From an uncultured Lachnospiraceae bacterium (lineage in GTDB: Bacteria; Bacillota; Clostridia; Lachnospirales; Lachnospiraceae), in the NCBI GenBank assembly GCA_910579085.1, contig CAJTRU010000009.1, positions 1 through 7,658 of the forward strand: DNA of 7,658 nt, written 5' to 3'. Below the pieces are notes generated by a model that was not told where the DNA came from, searched no databases, and worked only from the letters and a program-made list of their open reading frames with translations. Of this stretch, positions 1 to 5,667 are shown piece by piece. The position numbers and the translations under genes were made by a program. How positions within the stretch are numbered: position 1 is the stretch's first letter; each line of letters begins with the position of its first letter.

Positions 1-118
1 TAGCGCAAGCGTGCCCCTGTATGGAATATTCTGGCTCTGGCACAGAAACCGTCCGTTTTCCCACCAACAAAAGATAACTGTAAATTACCCCCTACTGCGT
101 TGTTGAACTTGGGAAATA
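1..118 (-). repeat. Left edge repeat copy, cut off by the window edge
   Basis: Read on the minus strand, this block carries TTACAG (83 to 78), 16 bases, then GGAAAACGGACG (61 to 50), and ends with GCACGCTTGCGC (14 to 3). The same head and an 11-of-12 match to the tail occur in opposite orientation at the right end of the window. A shared ATTCCA...CAGG block lies between them. All three minus-strand frames are open from about position 73 to the edge, and one stays open from about 112. This gives short protein-like reading frames without a convincing start. On the plus strand a small hairpin is possible (TTCTG 29-33 with CAGAA 43-47). I think this is a dispersed intergenic repeat rather than a gene. 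The inner boundary near 118 is approximate. Confidence 0.5.
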
Positions 119-159
119 ATTATTTTGCAGCAGCGATGCAGCTTTTAATGGAAGCAATA

Positions 160-187
160 ACAGAGATGTAATTAATTACATCTCTGT
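160..187. terminator. 28-base perfect palindrome, possible terminator after the thioesterase gene
   Basis: ACAGAGATGTAATT is followed directly by its exact reverse complement, so the RNA can form a stem of about 12 base pairs with a 4-base loop. It begins 28 bases past the stop codon of the last gene of the minus-strand cluster, where a transcript end would be expected. It lacks a proper U-tract on either strand (TTATTGCTTCC follows on the minus strand), so it is not a classical intrinsic terminator. A dimeric protein-binding site is an alternative. Confidence 0.4.
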
Positions 188-215
188 AAAAAGTGCAGAA
201 TACCTATAACCCAGA

Positions 216-599
216 CTAAAGTTTCTTATTTGTCTTTTCCTGGAATTTTTCATTTTCAACTATAAAACGTTCATGTATTCCTTTGCCTATTAAACCTTTA
301 TTGTCATAAGCTTCAACTTTAAATACCAGTTTCCTTCCCTCTATTCCAATAAGTTCACTGTCACATGTTATCTTCATTCCAACGGGTGATGAGGCAACAT
401 GGTCTATTTCAACTTTAGTGCCAACACTTCCACAGCCTTCATTAAGGTGTGGCATTACACTTGTAAATGCTGTTTTTTCCATAAGGGCAAGCATTGCTGG
501 TGTTGCAAATACATCCATTACACCACTTCCCATATTTTTAGCTGTAAGTTCTTGTGTTACTGTAATTTCCTGGTGTCCTTTAATACCTGTTTCTAACAT
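216..599 (-). CDS. FlK-like hotdog-fold acyl-CoA thioesterase family protein
   Basis: This is a 127-residue single-domain protein of the usual length for the thioesterase family related to fluoroacetyl-CoA thioesterase FlK, which hydrolyses small acyl-CoA thioesters in the cytoplasm. The three FlK catalytic residues have counterparts at the right spacing: Thr33 (FATPAM), Glu41 (LMEKTA) and His67 (VEIDHVAS). They are 8 and then 26 residues apart, as in FlK Thr42, Glu50 and His76. The conserved C-terminal block KGLIGKGIHERFIV is also present. The start is set by GGAGG six to seven bases before the ATG. It is the last gene of the minus-strand cluster, 23 bases after the truncated phosphatase gene. 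The family and fold are clear. The substrate is not: fluoroacetyl-CoA itself is unlikely in a gut-type anaerobe, and a housekeeping clean-up of short acyl-CoAs is my inference. Confidence 0.88.
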   Translation of the reverse strand: MLETGIKGHQEITVTQELTAKNMGSGVMDVFATPAMLALMEKTAFTSVMPHLNEGCGSVGTKVEIDHVASSPVGMKITCDSELIGIEGRKLVFKVEAYDNKGLIGKGIHERFIVENEKFQEKTNKKL

Positions 600-622
600 T
601 TTAATCCTCCATCCATTAATAA

Positions 623-868
623 TTAATAATAAAAATATTTTCTTTCTGAAACTGTGCCAATAATGCGTAACGCAAATTCTGCAAAACCAGCAATTGTATC
701 AACTGCCCGTTTATAAGGGCTGGATAATATAATATCAATATGCTTGTCCAATAAAAACCCTGTAACAAGTTTCCTGTCTTGTAACCCTTTATTTGAAAGT
801 TCTCTTGACATATCGTCATGGTTATTGTAATCTGGTTTGGCGTGCCTGATAAAATATACTGTAGTCAT
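623..868 (-). pseudogene. Truncated histidine phosphatase (phosphoglycerate mutase-like) family protein
   Basis: The N-terminus is a clear histidine phosphatase: TTVYFIRHAKPDY holds the RH motif with the phospho-accepting His, and ILSSPYKRAVDTI is the family's second conserved block. The family is normally about 180 to 220 residues. Here the frame stops after 81, and the last 20 or so residues (after GFAE) no longer look like the family. The later motif with the second catalytic His is absent in every frame, and only 23 bases separate the stop from the next start, so the missing part has been deleted or replaced. It is probably non-functional. I chose the ATG at 868 because GGTGGA (884 to 879) lies 10 bases upstream. 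An in-frame ATG at 886 would add six residues but has only a weak site. Confidence 0.72.
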
Positions 869-892
869 TTTTTGCTTTTCCACCATTTATTT

Positions 893-1522
893 TCACAATT
901 CATTATTGTTATCAAGAAACAACTCTTTAAAATATGGAAGGGAACATACCCAGTCACAAAATGTATGCCATTCTTCAAGTTTATGGTTCTTTCTCGCATT
1001 GTACATTGATACTGCATTTTCATAAGAAAATGTACATGTACGCATCTGGTTATAGCTTTCTGGCAGAAGCTGTATAATACTGTACCATAAGGATTTATCA
1101 TTTGTACTAATATATTCTTTTCTTATATTTTCAAGTGCCAGCACTATATTTTCCATATGTAAAAGTGCAGACGGGACTAAATGGTCTGTACTAAAATCAG
1201 ATATTTCAAATGGCTTACTGTGTATTTTATGCATTGTACTTGTTGAATTGGCCACAGTACCGACTTTATATGTGTCATATTCTTTCCACCAGTAAATTGG
1301 TGCTGTAATATCTACTGAAATAAAAACCTGCCTTATAAATTTGCGGTGGTCACTCCCTGCATGGCACAGCTTTTTTGCAAGTGTTAAATCATTAGCACCA
1401 AATACAAAATTTCCTTCCGTATCTGTATAACTGTCGTACCTGTCCCAGCTATTAAGAGGGTTTCTTGCTCCACGCATTGCATTTTCAAAATTCATTACAG
1501 ATGTTCTTTCCAGTTTTATCAT
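893..1522 (-). CDS. Conserved hypothetical protein, possibly a divergent ThyX-like protein
   Basis: This is a 209-residue soluble protein with no signal peptide or membrane helix. I recognise the family pattern (ARNPLNSWD at 19-27, SDHRKFIRQ at 57-65, ITAPIYWWKEYDTYKVGT at 72-89, NSTSTMH at 92-98, LPESYNQMRT at 153-162, NHKLEEW at 179-185), which I associate with Firmicutes and their phages, but I know no proven function. Several features recall flavin-dependent thymidylate synthase ThyX. Aromatic residues precede a basic stretch and an N-x-x-S pattern resembling the ThyX signature (RHRxxSxNExSxRY). The C-terminal LP...R.T...N......R.......EW order also fits. The signature arginines are not preserved, so ordinary ThyX catalysis is doubtful. 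The start at 1522 has AGAAAGG eight bases upstream and removes nine extra residues from the longest frame. The next gene, the truncated phosphatase, follows after 24 bases. Confidence 0.8.
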   Translation of the reverse strand: MIKLERTSVMNFENAMRGARNPLNSWDRYDSYTDTEGNFVFGANDLTLAKKLCHAGSDHRKFIRQVFISVDITAPIYWWKEYDTYKVGTVANSTSTMHKIHSKPFEISDFSTDHLVPSALLHMENIVLALENIRKEYISTNDKSLWYSIIQLLPESYNQMRTCTFSYENAVSMYNARKNHKLEEWHTFCDWVCSLPYFKELFLDNNNEL

Positions 1523-1558
1523 AAATAATTCCTTTCTGGCCAATGCCATGCTTCATAC

Positions 1559-1789
1559 CTATTCCTCAAATTCTACAATTACATAATATCCCCGTTCGTT
1601 ATGTTCCACATTTTTTACAATGCCTTCATCTGACTTAATTCTTTCATTAACCTTATAGCAGCCTGACATGGCTACCACAGGGTCTATTATATAACTATAG
1701 TTAAGGGCTGTTTTTTTCTCGCTGACATGTACCTTGTCACCTGGTTTTACAAGCCCTGGACGTTCCATTTTAAATGTAATTTCACGCAT
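1559..1789 (-). CDS. Small hypothetical protein, probably a beta-rich domain
   Basis: This is a 76-residue protein that I cannot assign to a named family. It has alternating hydrophobic and charged residues, a PGDKVHVSEKK segment (16-26) and a C-terminal GIVKNVEHNERGYYVIVEFEE-like strand pair (about 56-76). The pattern fits a small SH3-like or KOW-like beta barrel; this is inference from sequence pattern only. There are no cysteine pairs, membrane helix or signal peptide. AGAAAGG lies 10 bases before the ATG, a somewhat long but workable spacing. It follows the J-domain gene after a 71-base gap and precedes the ThyX-like gene by 36 bases, so it probably travels with the latter. The ordinary codon use and ribosome binding site support a real gene. 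Confidence 0.72.
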   Translation of the reverse strand: MREITFKMERPGLVKPGDKVHVSEKKTALNYSYIIDPVVAMSGCYKVNERIKSDEGIVKNVEHNERGYYVIVEFEE

Positions 1790-1860
1790 TTTCTAATAGC
1801 CTTTCTTTAATAATGCCTGGTTAAAGCCAATAACCCCTTAAATGGAATATAGCAGTTTTA

Positions 1861-2535
1861 TCAGTATGGCGGGTAATAAAATCCCATATTACAGCACATG
1901 CTGCCTCCCATACATACATTGCAGAGCATATATACCATACATAATTTTGCACATGTGGCACTTCCAGAACCTGCTGGCGTGCCATAAGGGCTCTGCATAC
2001 TCTGGTACCACATACCGCCTGATTCAAGCTGGTATACAAGCTGTGCAAACTGCTGGTTCTGTGGTTCAAGTGCTGCTGCCTGCTTTGCATACTCTATGGC
2101 AAGTATATTATTTCCAAGACCTGCATTAGCTATTGCGCTAAGGTAATACCACTGGCCGTTTTTCTCCTGCATCTGTGCAAGGACATTAAGTGCCTCCCTG
2201 TAATAACTGCTGTTTATATAATTAGCTGCCGCCTTTAAATGCATGGAATTTACATCCTGGCTGGAAGAATTCTGCCCTCCCATGCCTTGTCCCGTATAAT
2301 AACCGCCTGTACCAAAACCAGACCATCCGCCGTTATAGTAACCATTCTCTTTTTCATCCATTATCTGTTTATAAGCCTGCTGTATTTCCTTAAAACGCTC
2401 TTCAGCCTGGGCTTTATTAGGATTATTTATATTTGCATCAGGATGGTATTTCCTGCTTAAATTCCTGTATGCTTTCTTTATCTCATCAGAAGAAGCAGAC
2501 CTGCTTATTCCAAGAACCTGGTATGGGTCACTCAT
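1861..2535 (-). CDS. J-domain protein with TPR-like region and cysteine-rich tail
   Basis: This 224-residue protein starts with a DnaJ J domain (about residues 3-63). DPYQVLGIS opens helix I and the HPD tripeptide, which stimulates DnaK ATPase, is at 31-33. A Gly/Tyr/Asn-rich linker follows (about 66-95). Next come paired helices resembling tetratricopeptide repeats (about 99-172; YREALNVLAQM and NILAIEYAKQAAALEP). The tail holds six cysteines in 21 residues (195, 199, 205, 208, 214, 215). It lacks the zinc-finger and C-terminal client domains of true DnaJ, so it is a specialised co-chaperone, not dnaJ. The ATG at 2535 is chosen because GGAGA sits seven bases upstream. It overlaps the DUF5685 stop by eight bases (ATGAGTGA), which indicates translational coupling. 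The cysteine tail could bind metal or be lipidated or disulfide-linked; I cannot tell which. Confidence 0.92.
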   Translation of the reverse strand: MSDPYQVLGISRSASSDEIKKAYRNLSRKYHPDANINNPNKAQAEERFKEIQQAYKQIMDEKENGYYNGGWSGFGTGGYYTGQGMGGQNSSSQDVNSMHLKAAANYINSSYYREALNVLAQMQEKNGQWYYLSAIANAGLGNNILAIEYAKQAAALEPQNQQFAQLVYQLESGGMWYQSMQSPYGTPAGSGSATCAKLCMVYMLCNVCMGGSMCCNMGFYYPPY

Positions 2536-3379
2536 ATTTTTCTCCAATCTGGCCAGGAATGGCTTTTTTATTCTTTACACATTCATAACGGCACCACACA
2601 CCCGAATAAATAATGTTCCTTAAAATTTCCACATTCTGCACAACAGGCAGCCGTTCAAAAGCCCTGCCTGTCTCTGACATCATCATAAGTAGTATCTGGT
2701 ACACCCTTTCCTGCGTAATATTACCACTATCTGCTGCAAGAAATGGATTGTAACAATGTTTTTTCCTGTCCTCTTCCAAATCCTCATATGCATCCATAAG
2801 ATATATAAACTTGCCAAGAAAATATCCCATCCTTTTCAAGTCTTTTGCCCACTCATCACTACAATATACAAATACAGCAGCACATATATCACCAAAACAG
2901 CCCGCAACATAATCAATATCTGTACAGTTGCTTTTTTCTGCATCAGACAGTTTTATAAGCCTGGATTTAATTAGTTCTGCCTTTTCTGGATATTTGCTGC
3001 TAATCTTCCTGGCTTTAAATAAAAGCATCTTTCCATACAATGCCTTTAAAAGTTTATGCTCATCATTCCAGTCATCTTCGCATTTATAATATGATAAAAG
3101 GATATTCATATCCGCTGCATATTTTAAATAATCTGACTGTTTAACTAGCTGTTTATATGCAGGATGTGCTATGCACCTTATATCCTGCACTAAAACATCT
3201 GGTTCATACAATGCTGTCAAAAGCATACCAAGAAAAGCCATATCATAATTTAAAGAAAGCTGCCCCACAAACCCATAACTCTCTTTAAGGCATCTGCACA
3301 GGCCACAATAATATGCCCTGTATTCCCTTAATTCACGTACTTTCAGTTCATCCTGGCAGGGAAGCACATAACCAAACAA
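2528..3379 (-). CDS. DUF5685 family protein
   Basis: This 283-residue protein matches the DUF5685 family as I know it. It has an N-terminal MFGYV, then YRAYYCGLC (20-28), LNYDMAFLGMLL (43-54), a C-x2-H pair at 69-72, YAADMNILLSYYK (87-99), DDWND (102-106) and LGKFIYLMDAYEDLEED (188-204) followed by YNPF. The function is unknown. Cys25, Cys28, Cys69 and His72 could form a metal site. DDWND and D196-x3-D200-x3-D204 together recall the two Asp-rich motifs of class I isoprenoid synthases; this is my inference. The protein is mainly helical and appears soluble. The family N-terminus falls on a TTG codon at 3379 with AGGAG nine bases upstream. The ATG at 3415 would overlap the previous gene by 31 bases and add 12 unrelated residues. 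The stop overlaps the J-domain start, so the two proteins are probably made together. Confidence 0.9.
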   Translation of the reverse strand: MFGYVLPCQDELKVRELREYRAYYCGLCRCLKESYGFVGQLSLNYDMAFLGMLLTALYEPDVLVQDIRCIAHPAYKQLVKQSDYLKYAADMNILLSYYKCEDDWNDEHKLLKALYGKMLLFKARKISSKYPEKAELIKSRLIKLSDAEKSNCTDIDYVAGCFGDICAAVFVYCSDEWAKDLKRMGYFLGKFIYLMDAYEDLEEDRKKHCYNPFLAADSGNITQERVYQILLMMMSETGRAFERLPVVQNVEILRNIIYSGVWCRYECVKNKKAIPGQIGEKYE

Positions 3380-3384
3380 CCGCC

Positions 3385-3792
3385 TCAGCTCCTTTTTATA
3401 AACTCTGTATGGCACTTAGGACAGGTAATTGCAATACGCCCTTTTCCTTTTGGGACTCTTATGCCCTGTTTGCACTGCGGGCATTTATAAATATGGTGTG
3501 TCCTGCGCTGCTGCATATGGCTTCTCTGGCGTGCAAAAAAGAACTTTATGCCATTATGGAATTTCATATACCTCTCATATTCCGAATACCTTTTACTATG
3601 GTTTCTTGACAACATACGGAAATAAGCATAAACAATTGCTGCAACCGACAAAGTGTTAAACAGGAAATGTATAAAAGAATTTTTAATAAACATTTCCATA
3701 ACCACCATTACAAGGGCACTAAAAACCAGAAAATTAGTAAACTGGTCCACCCCATACCTGCCCTGCATAAACCTTGCTAATCTTTCCCTCAT
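3385..3792 (-). CDS. Two-helix membrane protein with C-terminal zinc ribbon
   Basis: This is a 135-residue protein. Two hydrophobic helices (about 19-36 and 40-61) are separated by a very short turn, so both ends should face the cytoplasm. A basic, amphipathic stretch follows (62-103), and then a zinc-ribbon pattern CPQC (104-107) and CPKC (124-127), separated by IRVPKGKGRIAIT. The ribbon suggests binding to protein or nucleic acid near the membrane; its partner is unknown. It heads the cluster with DUF5685 and the J-domain protein, an arrangement I recall as recurrent in Lachnospiraceae, so it may anchor that complex. The start at 3792 has GAGG six bases upstream (within GAGGGG, 3802 to 3797). 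The longer frame from 3831 would add 13 residues without a good site and would run through the leader hairpin. Confidence 0.85.
   Translation of the reverse strand: MRERLARFMQGRYGVDQFTNFLVFSALVMVVMEMFIKNSFIHFLFNTLSVAAIVYAYFRMLSRNHSKRYSEYERYMKFHNGIKFFFARQRSHMQQRRTHHIYKCPQCKQGIRVPKGKGRIAITCPKCHTEFIKRS
3389..3393 (-). promoter_or_regulatory. Ribosome binding site that decides the TTG start of the DUF5685 gene
   Basis: The minus strand reads AAAAAGGAGCTGAGGCGGTTG. AGGAG is nine bases from the TTG at 3379. It lies within the last codons of the upstream zinc-ribbon gene, whose TGA is at 3385-3387. Nothing comparable precedes the ATG at 3415. The placement puts start and stop within ten bases and supports coupled translation. 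Confidence 0.75.
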
Positions 3793-3831
3793 AAAACCCC
3801 TCATTTCTACAAATAAACCATTGTGCCACAT

Positions 3832-3861
3832 GCCAGGCAGATATATGCCCTCTGCACTGGC
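3832..3861 (-). promoter_or_regulatory. Hairpin in the 5' leader of the zinc-ribbon/DUF5685/J-domain operon
   Basis: GCCAG (3832-3836) pairs with CTGGC (3857-3861) and GCAGA (3837-3841) pairs with TCTGC (3851-3855). This gives ten base pairs with one bulged base and a nine-base loop. It lies between the promoter and the start at 3792. On the minus strand it is preceded by an eight-base-pair AT palindrome (TTAAAAAA, 3-base loop, TTTTTTAA; 3865-3883). It may protect the transcript or regulate translation; it matches no riboswitch I know. Confidence 0.4.
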
Positions 3862-3942
3862 TGCTTAAAAAATCCTTTTTTAATTTATAATAAATAATTT
3901 TAATTCATTTTGCAGAAAATTCAATGTAGTAATTTATGAACA

Positions 3943-3971
3943 ATTATAAAATATCTATAAAATTCTTACAA
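3943..3971 (-). promoter_or_regulatory. Sigma-A type promoter for the zinc-ribbon/DUF5685/J-domain operon
   Basis: On the minus strand, TTGTAA (3971 to 3966) is followed by a 17-base spacer and a consensus TATAAT (3948 to 3943). Transcription would begin near 3936, giving a leader of roughly 145 bases. A weaker second candidate lies downstream: TTGAAT (3924-3919), 16 bases, TAAAAT (3902-3897). The promoter begins 12 bases past the stop of the preceding gene, and I see no clear terminator between them, so some read-through from the pncB operon is possible. Confidence 0.65.
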
Positions 3972-3983
3972 ATCCTTTAAGTT

Positions 3984-5639
3984 TTAATCTGTACCTGTCT
4001 CCATGCTGCCAGCCACAAATTCATAAGAAGAAAGATAGTTTATGCCATCTTCTGATGGTTCATAGGTTATTTTAATAGTATCACCCTCTGTAATCTTTAT
4101 AAGCTGCTCATTATCCGCAAATTTCTGCTTATAGACATTATGGTTTTCATCCTTAATATATACAACAGTTCCTTCTTCTGTATTAATAAACTGTATGCCT
4201 GCCACCTTGATTACATCTGTACTATTAGCTGCTTCATTATCTGGTATAATGCTGCCACCTTCCGTTTTAAGGAGTTTTTTATAATTTGCAAACACCTCAC
4301 CCTGTGTAGAAGCTGTTGCAACTATATTATACTGCTCAACATTTACCATTGCGTACATTTTAACAAGGCCGCCATCATCTTTAAGCACCATAATATAAGT
4401 TGGCACACCGCCAACATTTATAAGGCTTGGAAAAGCAGCATCATAGCCTTTCTCCTGGACTTCACCCTCAGCAGCCGCCATTGCAGAATGTTCTTCTGCA
4501 CCTGATACTTTATAATATTTTGCTTCTGATGTACGCTGGTTCATCATTACAAAACCTATATTGGACTGGTCACCATTTACAGAAGTAACACCTGTATAAA
4601 TCCACACATCATCGCCAATTATTTTATACCCAAAATCATCTGTAACCTGTTTACAGTCTTTCTGCCCGAAAATACTGTTAATAAAACCGCCTGACAATGT
4701 TCCAAACCAGTTATATTTATCACATAAAAGATGCCCGTCATAAGCATTGTCAATCCATGATGGTATATTGTTAATCTTATAATAACTGCATGAACCATCC
4801 ACAGGATTACACAGTATAACCCCGTTTACATCCATTCCGCCAAAAAGCCCGACACGTGCCGAAACCGTAGGACATACATAATAAGGGTTTCCCTCATCAT
4901 CAATTTCAAAATTATAACCTGATATAATCTTTGTTGGATATTCCAGCTGTACATGGCGCATAAGGTTATAGTTAAGATATGCTGATGGCACATATTTCAT
5001 GCCCTGTGGAAGTTCCACATACTCTGCATTTGAATTAACAGGGTTTACCTTTACATAACCTGGTACACCCTTGTCCCTGTTATTCCACCATTTAAAAAAG
5101 CTTGCATATTTAAGTGCAGAAACTTTATATGGGGCTTTCTGTATGCTTATCTGTGTATAATCCCTTTCAACTTCATACTGGCTTACCACCTCTGACAGTG
5201 AACCTATTTTCCTGTTGCCAAATATCCTTGCACTTTCTGTATCCATAAGCGCAAGGTCTGTTATACGCTCTGTTTCCTCAAGGTCAGACGCAAAGTCCTT
5301 ATTCTCCACTTCCAGCAGTGAAGCGTACTTCTTTGCCCTTAAAAGCGGTGAACCAATAATATTCCCAACAAATGCCACCAGAAAAAAAACTACTGCAAGC
5401 ACCCCAAATGTTTTACTGATAAAAGGAAGGGTATTAAAATTCTTAATCCTCTTATTCTTGTCAAATTTATACCTTATACTGTTAATTCCGCATATAGCCC
5501 CAAGTACAAGGCATACTACCACCATTCCTGCCCAGAAAGATGGTTTGTGTATATTTATTACAGGATAATTTACATAATAATATCCCCCAGTAAATATAAC
5601 AAATAGCAGCAACAGCAGCGCATATATTTTTTTCTTCAT
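3984..5639 (-). CDS. Conserved Firmicutes membrane protein with large extracytoplasmic domain
   Basis: This is a 551-residue protein. It has three N-terminal membrane helices (about 5-23, 36-53 and 78-96). The strongly basic loop YKFDKNKRIKNF between the second and third helix indicates that the N-terminus is inside and everything after about residue 97 is outside. The outer domain opens with a charged helical stretch (about 100-160). It then carries a beta-rich core with blocks I recognise from a widespread Firmicutes family without assigned function: GVPGYVKVNPVN (191-202), FEIDDEGNPYYVCP (244-257), LFGGMDVNGVILCN (265-278), DDVWIYTGVTSV (343-354) and FPSLINVGGVPTYI (403-416). The last 70 residues look like a separate small beta domain. 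The ATG at 5639 lies seven bases from GGAGG; a TTG directly before it is too close. It follows pncB after 28 bases. Substrate binding or sensing at the cell surface is possible, but I do not know its function. Confidence 0.85.
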   Translation of the reverse strand: MKKKIYALLLLLFVIFTGGYYYVNYPVINIHKPSFWAGMVVVCLVLGAICGINSIRYKFDKNKRIKNFNTLPFISKTFGVLAVVFFLVAFVGNIIGSPLLRAKKYASLLEVENKDFASDLEETERITDLALMDTESARIFGNRKIGSLSEVVSQYEVERDYTQISIQKAPYKVSALKYASFFKWWNNRDKGVPGYVKVNPVNSNAEYVELPQGMKYVPSAYLNYNLMRHVQLEYPTKIISGYNFEIDDEGNPYYVCPTVSARVGLFGGMDVNGVILCNPVDGSCSYYKINNIPSWIDNAYDGHLLCDKYNWFGTLSGGFINSIFGQKDCKQVTDDFGYKIIGDDVWIYTGVTSVNGDQSNIGFVMMNQRTSEAKYYKVSGAEEHSAMAAAEGEVQEKGYDAAFPSLINVGGVPTYIMVLKDDGGLVKMYAMVNVEQYNIVATASTQGEVFANYKKLLKTEGGSIIPDNEAANSTDVIKVAGIQFINTEEGTVVYIKDENHNVYKQKFADNEQLIKITEGDTIKITYEPSEDGINYLSSYEFVAGSMETGTD

Positions 5640-5667
5640 CAAGTTTCCTCCATATATAGTATAAACA

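Noticed and set aside
4..171. Plus-strand open frame ending in a TAA inside the palindrome
   Set aside because: It begins right after a stop codon, its only ATG codons lie in the last 12 codons, and no ribosome binding site precedes them. Half of it overlaps the repeat. A C-terminal remnant of a lost gene is possible but not supported.
1819..1835. Hairpin GGTTA/TAACC as a terminator after the J-domain gene
   Set aside because: Only five base pairs with a seven-base loop and no U-tract; too weak to end transcription.
1790..1860. Separate promoter for the four distal genes
   Set aside because: TTGGCT with a TATTAAAG-like region at 15-base spacing is poor on both elements and spacing.
3380..3415. 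ATG at 3415 as the start of the DUF5685 protein
   Set aside because: It would add 12 residues foreign to the family, overlap the upstream gene by 31 bases and lack a ribosome binding site. The TTG at 3379 fits both the family N-terminus and AGGAG.
5215..5568. Long plus-strand open frame opposite the membrane protein
   Set aside because: It is the antisense shadow of a well-supported gene and has no family features or ribosome binding site.
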